Part shown: positions 43,636 to 51,975 of the stretch, piece by piece
Position numbering within the stretch: position 1 is the first letter of the stretch
Layout of the letters: every line of letters begins with the position of its first letter
Assembly (NCBI RefSeq): GCF_900186865.1
Contig: NZ_LT906480.1
Location: 576,001 to 640,000 of the forward strand
Direction: 5' to 3'
DNA: 64,000 bases
DNA from: Stenotrophomonas maltophilia
GTDB lineage: Bacteria; Pseudomonadota; Gammaproteobacteria; Xanthomonadales; Xanthomonadaceae
Translations under genes and position numbers: made by a program
The notes under the pieces: generated by a model
What the model saw: the letters and a program-made list of their open reading frames with translations, nothing else
The model's database searches: none
What the model was told of the DNA's origin: nothing

Positions 43636-44480
43636 GGTTTGTGCCCGATCGGCGGGTTGTAGCGGCCGGAGATCGCCGCAAGCAATACACGCAGAATCTG
43701 CAGGTTGCCCCTTACGCTGCTGATCTTGGTCGGGACCTCTCCCTCCGGATAGCGGCGTGCCGTGGGTAGTTCCTGGCAACGGAAGCCAAGGCGGGGCGCG
43801 CGATAGGAAAGGTAGGCCAACAGTTCGTATCCGTTGAATACATCGCGGAAGGTGCCCACGTCCGGGTGTTCCAGCAGTGCCCGGCTGTAGGCGCGGAAGC
43901 CCTGGGTGGTATCGGTCCAGTGGAAGCCGGAAAACAGGCTCAGCAGCGGCGCATGGACAAGCCGGATCGCGGCATGGCGCAACAAGGGGGTATTCTCGGC
44001 CACACCCCCCGCTATGAAGCGCGAGGCCTGCACGAAGTCCACGCCCTGTTCAAGTGCTTCGATGAAGCGGTGGATGGGGGAGGGCTCGTCCTTGTTGTTG
44101 CCATCGATGGTGACCACTCCGCGGTAGCCCGCAGCGAGACAGAAAGCATAGGCGCAGCGCAATTGCGCGCTGAGCCGACCGGGGCCGGTCTTCACGAGCA
44201 GTCCGGTGACACCGCAGCTCCGCAGAAAGGTCTCATCCAGGGAGCCGTCGCTGCTTCCACCGTCAACGATGATGATGTCGGCGATGGAGGCAGTGCCGAT
44301 CTCATGCATCCGGGACAGCAGTGCGCGGATCCGCTCGCCCTCGTTGATCACGGGAATGACAACGGCATGATCGTGGCACTTGCTTTGCAGAAGTGTCTTT
44401 GTGAAGGCAGGTACCTGCCAATCCGCGCTGTGTCCGGCCGGGCTTGGGGGCGTGATGGGAGTGGTCATTGCAGAAGTCAC
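43632..44480 (-). CDS. Glycosyltransferase family 2 protein
   Basis: 282 residues from GTG 44480; ATG 44468 is an alternative start and the choice is uncertain. GT-A fold with AVVIPVINEGERIRALL, the metal-binding region IIIVDGGSSDGS, and VVTIDGNNKDEPSPI followed by GVDFVQASRFIAGG. No C-terminal membrane pair is evident. It resembles polyprenol-phosphate sugar synthases of the DPM1/WcaA type. Placement between an EamA-type flippase and a GT-C-like enzyme suggests it loads a sugar onto polyprenyl phosphate for them. Confidence 0.85.
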   Translation of the reverse strand: MTSAMTTPITPPSPAGHSADWQVPAFTKTLLQSKCHDHAVVIPVINEGERIRALLSRMHEIGTASIADIIIVDGGSSDGSLDETFLRSCGVTGLLVKTGPGRLSAQLRCAYAFCLAAGYRGVVTIDGNNKDEPSPIHRFIEALEQGVDFVQASRFIAGGVAENTPLLRHAAIRLVHAPLLSLFSGFHWTDTTQGFRAYSRALLEHPDVGTFRDVFNGYELLAYLSYRAPRLGFRCQELPTARRYPEGEVPTKISSVRGNLQILRVLLAAISGRYNPPIGHKP

Positions 44481-44490
44481 TGTCGGCCTA

Positions 44491-44850
44491 TCAGGGGGCG
44501 TGAACGGTAATCAGGACAACGCCGGAGAGTATCAATGCAATGCCTGCCACGGTTGTCCATGGCATCGGCTCCCGGAACGCGATCACTGAAACGCAAGCCA
44601 CCAGGGCAATGGCACCTGCCGTTGAGATCGGGTGGGCAACATTGAGCGGAAGGCGTGCCAGTGACATGGAGTAGAGCAGGAAGGCGCCGCCGTACAGGGA
44701 CAGGCCCGTCCAGAAGGGCCAATTGCGCAGGGCCCCCATCGGATCGGTGAGTGAGGGGAACTGCCTCGGCGCGCTTACCGCAACCTTGATGAGGGCGCTT
44801 GCGCCCGCATTGCATAGGATGCCGACGACCAGGATCAGCCACTTGTTCAT
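44491..44850 (-). CDS. Small EamA/DMT-family membrane protein (ArnE-like)
   Basis: 119 residues from ATG 44850, overlapping the upstream stop (ATGA). Four membrane helices in an EmrE/ArnE-like half-transporter layout (MNKWLILVVGILCNAGASALIKVA, PFWTGLSLYGGAFLLYSMSL, AHPISTAGAIALVACVSVIAF, TTVAGIALILSGVVLI). Such small proteins form dimers and can flip polyprenyl-phosphate sugars, as proposed for ArnE/ArnF. The neighbours, a GT2 and a GT-C-like enzyme, support that job over drug efflux. Confidence 0.83.
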   Translation of the reverse strand: MNKWLILVVGILCNAGASALIKVAVSAPRQFPSLTDPMGALRNWPFWTGLSLYGGAFLLYSMSLARLPLNVAHPISTAGAIALVACVSVIAFREPMPWTTVAGIALILSGVVLITVHAP

Positions 44851-45677
44851 GGCGATGCTCCAATAGACTGGGGTCGATAGTGATCGAGCACGAATTGCAA
44901 GGACGCCCTGATCGCATGCTCGCCCTCGGCTGGGCGCAGCATCTCGATCGTCAGCGGTATGTCGCCCATGTGTCGGCGCAATAGAATTGCCATCTCTGCA
45001 TGATTGGTGTCCCGCGTACCCAAAGGTGCAAGTCCTGGCTCGCTCAGATGGACATGGCCGATTATGTCGGCGTGCCGCTGCAGCAGCTGTGCCGGCTCTT
45101 CTCCGTTGATGAAGATTGAACCGGTGTCGAACTGCATCCTGACGTGCGAGTGCCCTGTCAGGCGCACGACTTCGGCAGTCGCTTCGGTATGCGTCATGAA
45201 GTTCGCGCCATAGCATTCGGGATTGGGCTCAAGGCACAGGGTGATGCCCTCCAGTCGGGCGGCTTCACCCACGCGATGGAAGAAAGCCGCGCCAGCTTCG
45301 TTGGCCCGCTGCAGTGGCAGGGAGCCGCGGTCGCGATTGCGCGGCGAGCCAAAGACCGCGCGTGTCGCACCCAGGCCCGATCCGATCCGGAACACATGGC
45401 GAAGATGCTCAAGCAAGCGCAGCTGGACATCGACTGAAGCAAAAACGTTCAGGCCTTCTGTGCCGAACAGCAGCGATTGCATTCCGATGATGTCGATGCC
45501 GAGCGCTTCCCAGAAGCGCCTGACCTTGGCGACAGCCGCGTCGCTGGCTTCTGCAAACACCGGGAAGTACTTGCTGGGAGCAACGTCGATATGGCGAACG
45601 CCAAGGTCGGCAAGCAGCCGCCCGACAGCGTCATCCTCATCTGGATTCCACGCGATGTTGGAGATCGAGATGCTCAT
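44847..45677 (-). CDS. Sugar phosphate isomerase/epimerase (AP-endonuclease-2-like TIM barrel)
   Basis: 276 residues. TIM barrel of the IolE/xylose-isomerase-like superfamily: MSISISNIAWNPDED start, LGIDIIGMQSLLFG, GATRAVFGSPRNRDRG, ITLCLEPNPECYGANF (metal-ligand Glu), VRMQFDTGSIFINGE (Asp) and IIGHVHLSEPGLAPLG (His). The metal-binding set looks complete, so an active isomerase or epimerase is expected. The substrate is unknown; the operon suggests a surface-sugar precursor. It is translationally coupled on both sides by ATGA overlaps. Confidence 0.82.
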   Translation of the reverse strand: MSISISNIAWNPDEDDAVGRLLADLGVRHIDVAPSKYFPVFAEASDAAVAKVRRFWEALGIDIIGMQSLLFGTEGLNVFASVDVQLRLLEHLRHVFRIGSGLGATRAVFGSPRNRDRGSLPLQRANEAGAAFFHRVGEAARLEGITLCLEPNPECYGANFMTHTEATAEVVRLTGHSHVRMQFDTGSIFINGEEPAQLLQRHADIIGHVHLSEPGLAPLGTRDTNHAEMAILLRRHMGDIPLTIEMLRPAEGEHAIRASLQFVLDHYRPQSIGASP

Positions 45678-46456
45678 GGTGCCAGCACCGCAGTCGCAGG
45701 TTCGGTCTGATGGTAGGCGCGGATGGCCGTGAGCGTGGCGCTCCGATCATAGTGGTAGCCAGGGTTTCCCTGCGCGTCCCGGGCATGTCGGCTGAGCATG
45801 TCGTAGCGGGCAGGCGGGCAGTCGGACGTGCCATCGAACTGCAGGCCGAACACCTCGCGGGCGATCTCGCCGACGCTTATCGGGGCGCTGGTCAGATGGA
45901 TCAGTTCAAGGTCCTGCTGTCGCGCAGCCAGAAGATCCGCGCTGAGATTCACCATGGGATAGAACTGGAACTGGGCACGGCTGTCGATGGCGTGCACATT
46001 GTTGTCGTTGTGCAGGTCGAAGATGATGTTCTTGCGCAGGCCTGGGCCGACCAGGCCTGGGAGGCGAACGATCATCCTGGACCTGAATCGTGATTCCACG
46101 AACTCTTCCAGCCGGCGCCGATGCAGGCCATAGGGATGCAACCCGGCCGTCATGACCTGCGTCGATTCGTCAACGCCGATCGGGTTGGCGAATACGTCAA
46201 CCGTGCTGATCAACGTGAGATGGTCGCAGGTGATCGCATCCAGCGCCTTGATGAGTGCCTGGATGTTCCTCCAGTCGGCTTCCGGTTCGCGGTTGGCGAT
46301 CCACTTCTGCGCGGGCGCGGCCGAGCAGACCACCGTGTGGTAGGCCTGGGCCGCGACCTCCTTGATATTGCTTCTATTGAACAGATGCTCGAACCGTGTC
46401 TGACGCTTCAGGGTGGAACCCACGAAGCCGGTATGGCCGATGAGCGCGTGAGACAT
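45674..46456 (-). CDS. NAD(P)-dependent oxidoreductase / epimerase-like SDR
   Basis: 260 residues from ATG 46456, which has AGGAG at good distance and starts directly with the Rossmann motif MSHALIGHTGFVG. A second in-frame ATG at 46546, overlapping the upstream stop, would add 30 residues of no clear character. STVDVFANP carries the Ser/Thr of the active site, but the YxxxK position reads YGLHR, with Arg in place of the catalytic Lys. It may be a reductase with altered chemistry. It overlaps the isomerase gene downstream (ATGA). Confidence 0.8.
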   Translation of the reverse strand: MSHALIGHTGFVGSTLKRQTRFEHLFNRSNIKEVAAQAYHTVVCSAAPAQKWIANREPEADWRNIQALIKALDAITCDHLTLISTVDVFANPIGVDESTQVMTAGLHPYGLHRRRLEEFVESRFRSRMIVRLPGLVGPGLRKNIIFDLHNDNNVHAIDSRAQFQFYPMVNLSADLLAARQQDLELIHLTSAPISVGEIAREVFGLQFDGTSDCPPARYDMLSRHARDAQGNPGYHYDRSATLTAIRAYHQTEPATAVLAP

Positions 46457-46542
46457 CGAGTGCTCCTGGTGCCCGGATGCCCGGGCGGCTGTGCGGTTCG
46501 GATGTGGGGCGGTGAGCCGGCAACGGCGCGGGCCGGTTGTGT

Positions 46543-47691
46543 TCATCCTCCCCGGGGAGGGGGGGGGAAGGAGATCGTATCCAGATGGCCGATCACGTCG
46601 TAGATATTGTCGATCTTCCCACCCAGTATTGTTGAGTACCCTGGCAGCTGGGGATACGACTCGAACAGAATCGGGCGGCCATCGTCGCCTTCGTTCTTCA
46701 CCAAGACCGTTTTTATTTCGAACAACGATTGCTGATGCACGGCCTTCGAAACACTCGGGAGATAGCGGGCGGCATCCCGGAGCATGTAATCGAACCGGCT
46801 TGAACGGGCATGGGATTCAAGTTCGACGTAGGGATTGCGCGCCGGCGTGTCGATCCAGGCCGTATGGGGCGTGTAGCGCACGTGGGACAGCGTGCTGGAC
46901 TGGCGCGCGGGGAAGGGCATGATGGAGAAAAAGGGCCCGTCCATGACCGTGATGCCCAGCCCCTCCAGCGCGGGAGGAAGCTGGATCAACGCCATTTCGG
47001 TGATTTCATGCTTGAGCGAGGCGTGGCTGTGACCCTGTGGGCCACTGATCAGGTTGAGCCCTGCGTAGGTGCAGTTGAAGACCTGCTTGGCCGCCATGGA
47101 TGTGGTGACGCTGCCTTCAGTGCTACGCAGGCACACGCGTATCGCATCGTTTTCCTTCTGTACGGCAGTCGCTTCGTATCCCATGCCCAGGTGCACGCCG
47201 GCGCCTGCCAGCTTGGCTTCAAGCAACTGGCGGATGCGCTCGGAATCGAAGCTGTACTCCTGCGCGATGAACGCCCGTTCGATCAGGTGCGGGTTGAACA
47301 ACGTCGCCAGTGACGCCGGTGCCGGTTCCAGAGGGGCGTCGATCGTGCGGCAGAAGCGCACGAACTGGGAGGCCGTGACCTTCGAGTTGCGGCGGGCGAT
47401 GGCATAGACCTTCAGGAAGTCGGAATGCACCGCTGACTCCCATTCCCGCATGAATCGGGGCAGGTTCACCCTGCTGCGATAGGCCGTGGTGAAGCTGCGG
47501 GGATAGTGGTAGCCATTATGGACGCGTGCCTGGTTGGAAAACGAGGCGCGTTGCATCAATCGGGGTTCACGTTCTATCAGAATGACCCGGCCCACGCCCC
47601 TCTCGGTGGCGAGATAGCTGGCAACCACGGCGCCATAGAAGCCTCCACCGATGATGATCGCATCGGCGTCCAGTGGCAGGGTCTCAGGCAC
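46543..47691 (-). CDS. FAD-dependent oxidoreductase (DAO family)
   Basis: 382 residues. FAD-binding start AIIIGGGFYGAVVASYLATERG and IEREPRLMQRASFSNQARVHNGYHYPRS, the pattern of D-amino-acid-oxidase-like proteins in glycan loci. The C-terminal FAD part is GYSTILGGKIDNIYDVIGHL. It probably oxidises a sugar or amino-sugar intermediate; the reaction is unknown. Its last codons contain a run of nine C on the minus strand (46559-46567), ending in SFPPPPRGG. The start overlaps the upstream GT2 gene by eight bases. Confidence 0.82.
   Translation of the reverse strand: MPETLPLDADAIIIGGGFYGAVVASYLATERGVGRVILIEREPRLMQRASFSNQARVHNGYHYPRSFTTAYRSRVNLPRFMREWESAVHSDFLKVYAIARRNSKVTASQFVRFCRTIDAPLEPAPASLATLFNPHLIERAFIAQEYSFDSERIRQLLEAKLAGAGVHLGMGYEATAVQKENDAIRVCLRSTEGSVTTSMAAKQVFNCTYAGLNLISGPQGHSHASLKHEITEMALIQLPPALEGLGITVMDGPFFSIMPFPARQSSTLSHVRYTPHTAWIDTPARNPYVELESHARSSRFDYMLRDAARYLPSVSKAVHQQSLFEIKTVLVKNEGDDGRPILFESYPQLPGYSTILGGKIDNIYDVIGHLDTISFPPPPRGG
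46559..46567. repeat. Homopolymer tract G9 (C9 in the coding strand)
   Basis: Nine consecutive G within the 3' end of the DAO-family gene. Slippage by one added base would remove that gene's stop and join it in frame to the downstream dehydrogenase frame starting at 46546. Confidence 0.85.
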
Positions 47692-48694
47692 GCCCGGGCG
47701 GTCCAGGCATGCCCGCAGCGCGCTCTACGTTGACGCGCTCAAGGCGTTCAAGGCGTGCGCTGGTGAATTCCTGGGCGACATGGAAGGACGGCCCCTCGTT
47801 GCTGAGTGCGGCCATGTGCAGGATGTACTCGCCCAGCACCAGCAGTACAAGAGAGATCAACAGGAACATCCCGGATTGTTGCAACGAAAGGCTGACCCAT
47901 CCCGGTGCAACGTCGGCCTTGAAGATTGCGATGGCCAGGACATAGACGGAATAGAGCAGGTTGGCCAGTGCGCCGAAGGTCGACAGCATGGTCACCAGTC
48001 GCATGGGGAGCCGGGTGCTCGACACCAGCAGGCGCATGCCTCTATCGATGCTCTGCCCAAGCTTCTTTTCCGGGGCCGTTCTGGGCTCGTGCCGGTACGT
48101 CACGTTGGTCCGGGTGAAGCCTGCAGTGACGGGCAACAGGCGATAGATGGCGGCTGGTCGAGGATGTTGCAGGATGTAGTTGACGACCTTCTTGCTCATC
48201 ACTCTGTACTGCGGGGCCTCCGCTCCGGGGTCAACGCCGTTGAGCCAGCGGAAGGCCTGATTGAATACGGCATTGGCCAGCCGGTATGCGAGGCCCAGAC
48301 GAGGGCGGGCCTGATTGTTGGCAAAGACCACATCCGTTCCCGTGACTGCAGCCTCCAGCAACTGTGGGAGGATCGAAACATCATCGGTCAGGGGGTCAAG
48401 AACGGCGATGAAATCGCCGAGCGCGCTTTCGATGCCTGCCCAGGCCGCTGTTTCCCAGGCAACGCTCTGGGTCAGTGCATAGACCTGCAGGTTGGGCAGG
48501 CCGCCTTCGCGGGTGAGCTCCCGCAGGCGAGCGATGCTCCCATCGGTGGATCCATTGTCCACCACGACGAGTTCATAGTCGGTGGCCAGTGCCCCGAGGC
48601 GGGTCACGGTCTCCGAGAGCAGCGACGCCAAGTGCGCGTCGTGATTCCGTATCACGTACACGACGGAGATGAAGGCTGAAACGGATGCAGTCAC
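47684..48694 (-). CDS. Glycosyltransferase family 2 protein with C-terminal membrane helices (GtrB/DPM1-like)
   Basis: 336 residues. The GT-A domain (about 1-235) has ISVVYVIRNHDAHLASLL, LVVVDNGSTDGS and FIAVLDPLTDDVSIL (DXD-like). Two membrane helices follow (about 245-265 and 280-300), then a short cytoplasmic tail. This is the architecture of GtrB/DPM1-type polyprenyl-phosphate sugar synthases. It is the first gene of the leftward operon to 41704. An element TATAAT lies about 50 bp upstream of its start (48745-48750). Confidence 0.85.
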   Translation of the reverse strand: MTASVSAFISVVYVIRNHDAHLASLLSETVTRLGALATDYELVVVDNGSTDGSIARLRELTREGGLPNLQVYALTQSVAWETAAWAGIESALGDFIAVLDPLTDDVSILPQLLEAAVTGTDVVFANNQARPRLGLAYRLANAVFNQAFRWLNGVDPGAEAPQYRVMSKKVVNYILQHPRPAAIYRLLPVTAGFTRTNVTYRHEPRTAPEKKLGQSIDRGMRLLVSSTRLPMRLVTMLSTFGALANLLYSVYVLAIAIFKADVAPGWVSLSLQQSGMFLLISLVLLVLGEYILHMAALSNEGPSFHVAQEFTSARLERLERVNVERAAGMPGPPGRA

Positions 48695-48744
48695 GCCATC
48701 TCCTTAGGTGCGCAGAATGTGGCCAATTGCGTCGTGGTTTGACG

Positions 48745-48750
48745 ATTATA
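48745..48750 (-). promoter_or_regulatory. Possible -10 box of the GT2...GT-C operon
   Basis: TATAAT on the minus strand in GCTATAATCG, 51 bp before the GT2 start at 48694. The decamer is identical to that upstream of the HAD-UbiA gene. No convincing -35 hexamer is seen. Confidence 0.4.
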
Positions 48751-48785
48751 GCCCGATCAGCACAGGTCTCAGAGCCCGATTTCCT

Positions 48786-49754
48786 TCAAGCGGTGGCAGG
48801 CGTGCGCGCCTCCAGCGCAACCGTCGCGGCCATCCCGACCGCCACCGCCAACCACAGGCTGGCCAGGCGTATACCGATAGCCGCAGCCAGCGCCGTATCC
48901 AGGTCCGCACCGGATGCGGCCAGCATGAGCACGATCGCTGCCTCGGTGGTGCCCACCCCGCCGGGAACGAAGGAAAGCGCGCCGATCAGCATCGCCAGCG
49001 GGTAGATGGCCAGCGCGTACTGCCAAGGCAGAACGATCCCCAGCGCGTAGCACAGCCAGGCGAAAGCCGCCGAGGTCAGTAGCCAGGCCGCCAGGCCACA
49101 GGCGGTGCTGGCTGCGGTCAGCCCGGGACGCAACAGCGGGCGCAGTGAGGTGGTACCCGCCACCAGAAAGCGCGCCAGCCTGCGCACCGGCTGGCCGGGG
49201 AGCCGGTCGATCACCGCGATGGCCGCGCGCTGTAGCGGGGAAAGGCAGGCAACCAGACACAGGGCCAGCACCAGGCACAGCACGGCGGAAGCGAGCAGGC
49301 CAAAGAGGGGGATCAGATGCGCTGCGCCCAGGCTCAGTGCAGTGATCACCAGTAGATCCAGCGCTCGCTCGTAGATGAAAGTGGTCAGCGTGACCTGCGC
49401 GGGAACCCCCAAGCGGGAAAAATAGCGGATGCGCAGAAGCTCCCCGGCCTTGCCGGGGGAGGCGGTGAACGCAAAGCCGGCGAGATAGGCGAGCAGGCCG
49501 GCACGCCAGCCCGTGGGCTGGCCCTGTGCCCGCAGCAGCATGTGCCACCGCAGGTGGCGGAACCCGTAACTGGCCAGCACCAGGGCCACGCAGCCACACA
49601 AGGGGAGTGCCAGCGCCTGCAGGCGGGTCAGGATCTGCTTGTCCCGGTCGACATACCACAGCCCCAGCAGATAGATGCCGGCTACCAAGGTCAGCCAGGC
49701 CAGGGCCCGTCCGCGGCGGATCGGCCTGGTTGTGGCGGAAAGCATTTCGGACAC
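48786..49754 (-). CDS. Lysylphosphatidylglycerol synthase transmembrane-family (flippase-like) protein
   Basis: 322 residues with about eight membrane helices. UPF0104/LPG_synthase_TM features are SYGFRHLRWHMLL, AGFAFTASPGKAGELLRIRYFSRLG, FIYERALDLLVI and LSFVPGGVGTTEAAIVLML. The soluble synthase domain is absent. Members without that domain are regarded as lipid or polyprenol-linked flippases or unknown. At the edge of a glycan locus a role in membrane lipid-linked sugar handling is likely. A short spacer with a hairpin (49822-49850) separates it from the sulfatase gene. Confidence 0.82.
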   Translation of the reverse strand: MSEMLSATTRPIRRGRALAWLTLVAGIYLLGLWYVDRDKQILTRLQALALPLCGCVALVLASYGFRHLRWHMLLRAQGQPTGWRAGLLAYLAGFAFTASPGKAGELLRIRYFSRLGVPAQVTLTTFIYERALDLLVITALSLGAAHLIPLFGLLASAVLCLVLALCLVACLSPLQRAAIAVIDRLPGQPVRRLARFLVAGTTSLRPLLRPGLTAASTACGLAAWLLTSAAFAWLCYALGIVLPWQYALAIYPLAMLIGALSFVPGGVGTTEAAIVLMLAASGADLDTALAAAIGIRLASLWLAVAVGMAATVALEARTPATA

Positions 49755-49821
49755 GGGAGCGGCACCTTCTTCAGCACCGGCGGGAAGGTCACGGCCGGAC
49801 GGGGCGCGATCCTATCACCGT

Positions 49822-49850
49822 AGCTACCGGCGCCGTGCACGCCGGTAGCT
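49822..49850. other. GTAG-containing stem-loop downstream of the sulfatase gene
   Basis: AGCTACCGGCG (49822-49832) pairs with CGCCGGTAGCT (49840-49850) over a 7-nt loop. GTAG occurs at both ends, again resembling the SMAG/REP style. No T tract. Confidence 0.45.
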
Positions 49851-49858
49851 GCGCCCAT

Positions 49859-51637
49859 CTATTCGGCGGCGCCGATTACCAGATCCATGGCCTTGTAGCG
49901 GTCGATCAGTTCGGTACCCGCTTCGAAGGCGGCAACGTCCGCCTCGGGTACATTGGGCCGGGCGTAGACCAGACCATTGCGCGTGAGGTAATACTCGTCC
50001 TTGCCCATGCTGGAGATCCGATCCAGCGCGCACTCTTCGAAGAAGGTGCAGCCCAGGAACAGGGTGTTGGCGTTCCGTATGCCAAGCAGGCTCAACAAGG
50101 TCGGGGCAAAATCCAGTGAATTCTTGTAGTCGGCATTGATCTTGCGGTGCTCGACACCCTTCCAGTAGATCACCAGTGGAATCGGATCGATGAAGTAGCC
50201 GCCGACATCCGGGTCGGCCTGCTGTGCCGGCGGATCGGGGAAGGTCGAGTGGTCGGCAGTGATCACCAGCACCGTGTTCTCGTGCAGGCGGCTGGCCATG
50301 AATCGCTGCAGGAAGTCGCCGATGTTGTGGTCGTAGGGGTGGAATCGGTTCAGTACCTGATTCCCCCCGTCACCGTACTTCTGCTCGCCATCAAGGAACG
50401 CATGCGTCTGGAAGTTGTAGGCCGCGGCGAAGAACGGCCTGTCCCGGGGCTGTGCCTCCAGATCATCGAGCATCGCGCTGAACAATTGCGGATCGGAAAG
50501 ATACTTCGGCCGTTCCTCGTCCGGCGTGGTGCGCAGGTGTTTGTCGAACAGGTAGTCCCTGCCCAGTGTCGCGTCGAAGCCCAACGTTTCGATCATGTTG
50601 TTGAGGAATGCCTGCTGCGACAGGAAGAACAGGCTGTGGTACTGATGCGAGCGCAGCACGTCGGGAAGGCTGGCGCGCGATATCGCGGTAATCTCGCGGG
50701 AAACATCGCGTTGGCCGATGCCGGTGCCATCCTCGTAGAATCCATCGATTTCCTGGTGGCCAGACGTCAACTGCCCGCGCAGGCCGCGGAACGTGGCTGC
50801 TGTATGGTTGTAGTAGTTGCGCACCATCAGCGATCCACCGGCAAATCGATCCAGGTTCGGCATCAGGTCGGCATAGGCTCCGCCGTAGCTGCCCATCCAG
50901 CGTGCCGACATGCCTTCGGTAAAAAGGACAATGACGTTGGGGCGCGGCGGCAGACCGGCGATCATGTCCTCGGGAAAGCCCTGCTCGTAGACGGTGCGCC
51001 GTGAAAACTGCGTCCGGACGGCAGTGAGCTCGCTGCTGCTGAGTCGTGTCTGCGAGCTCATTCCCGCGTACATGATCATGGAGTGAACCAGTGAGGACAC
51101 GGGTGATTCGCCGCGTGCGACGGTAATGCCGCGAGCCAGCGGCTGCTTGTGGATCATGCCGGCGTAGGCGATGGCCAGGATGCCTACGCAGGCGAAGATG
51201 CCGCGCCTGGAGTAGCGTGGTGCTACACCGCGGTATCGATAGGCATGCGCCGCGAATGCCGCAAGATAGCTGCCCAACAAGACGTAGATGCCGTTGAACG
51301 CGATCAGGCCCGCAACCTCTCGATTGGCAAGCGCGATGGGGGGAATCAGGCCGCCGGAAATCCAGATCGAATACATCTGGGCGATGTAGATCGAACCCAT
51401 CGCGGCCGGAATCAACAGCGCAGTGGCTTTCGCCACACGATTTCGAATATCCAGTGCAAGCTGCGTGATGAGCTCGATCAGTGCCAGTTCCACTGCGAAC
51501 GTGGCCGCGACGTAGAACAGGTCCGGCAGACCGAGAAAGGGGTGCATCCGATTCAGGAGGACGCAGGAAAGCACCGCTGCAACGCAGGTTCCCCATGTGG
51601 GTGAACGTGGTTGGAAAGAAGGAAAGGTAACGCTCAT
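49859..51637 (-). CDS. Membrane sulfatase-family protein (phosphoglycerol / phosphoethanolamine transferase-like)
   Basis: 592 residues. Four or five N-terminal membrane helices (about 15-165) are followed by a periplasmic sulfatase-fold domain. The metal-binding Glu lies in VLFTEGMSARWMGSYGG (E241) and the nucleophile Thr in NHTAATFRGL (T279). The later ligand Asp/His lie in ITADHSTFPD. This matches LtaS-like and OpgB-like enzymes, which transfer phosphoglycerol or phosphoethanolamine from phospholipids to glycans. It may decorate the polysaccharide made by this locus. It is the first gene of the locus on the etfA side. Confidence 0.85.
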   Translation of the reverse strand: MSVTFPSFQPRSPTWGTCVAAVLSCVLLNRMHPFLGLPDLFYVAATFAVELALIELITQLALDIRNRVAKATALLIPAAMGSIYIAQMYSIWISGGLIPPIALANREVAGLIAFNGIYVLLGSYLAAFAAHAYRYRGVAPRYSRRGIFACVGILAIAYAGMIHKQPLARGITVARGESPVSSLVHSMIMYAGMSSQTRLSSSELTAVRTQFSRRTVYEQGFPEDMIAGLPPRPNVIVLFTEGMSARWMGSYGGAYADLMPNLDRFAGGSLMVRNYYNHTAATFRGLRGQLTSGHQEIDGFYEDGTGIGQRDVSREITAISRASLPDVLRSHQYHSLFFLSQQAFLNNMIETLGFDATLGRDYLFDKHLRTTPDEERPKYLSDPQLFSAMLDDLEAQPRDRPFFAAAYNFQTHAFLDGEQKYGDGGNQVLNRFHPYDHNIGDFLQRFMASRLHENTVLVITADHSTFPDPPAQQADPDVGGYFIDPIPLVIYWKGVEHRKINADYKNSLDFAPTLLSLLGIRNANTLFLGCTFFEECALDRISSMGKDEYYLTRNGLVYARPNVPEADVAAFEAGTELIDRYKAMDLVIGAAE

Positions 51638-51917
51638 CAGCTGTAAGGAAGAATTTCCGTGAATTCTTCCGCGGGGCCTCTCTTGGAAAGGAAACGGAGG
51701 CCAGGATGCGCTTCAGCGCTGATGCCCTCAGTGCTGGTCAGGTACCCATGGCGGGCCGGATCATAGGCCTTTCTTCACGTTATTTACACATTTATGACTC
51801 AGTGGCTAGATGCTGTACCAGCACCGCGCTGATACAAACGGATTCAAAGTTGCGCATGCTGCTTGCCGAATCTGGTGGAATTGGTTGGAAAATGTGATTG
51901 AGTCGATTTTCGGGCGC
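51638..51917. other. Intergenic region at the etfA-side edge of the glycan locus
   Basis: 280 bp with visibly lower G+C (for example ACGTTATTTACACATTTATGACTC near 51777-51800). No gene or repeat is recognised. It should hold the promoter for the leftward sulfatase gene. Confidence 0.5.
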
Positions 51918-51949
51918 AAAAAAGGGCCGGAATCGACTGATTCCGACCC
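51918..51949 (-). terminator. Rho-independent terminator of etfBA
   Basis: An 11-bp stem with one mismatch (51924-51934 with 51939-51949) over a 4-nt loop, followed on the minus strand by TTTTTT (51918-51923). It is about 27 bp past the etfA stop. Confidence 0.85.
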
Positions 51950-51975
51950 TCTCCAATGAAACGCTGTATTCCGGC

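Noticed and set aside
41704..43662. 743-residue plus-strand frame over the GT-C-like gene
   Set aside because: The minus-strand protein has helices, loop motif and an ATGA coupling to its neighbour; the plus-strand frame is rich in charged and Gly/Arg residues without a domain.
44851..45216. N-terminal extension of the EamA protein
   Set aside because: Opposite frame of the isomerase gene; the four-helix family starts at 44850.
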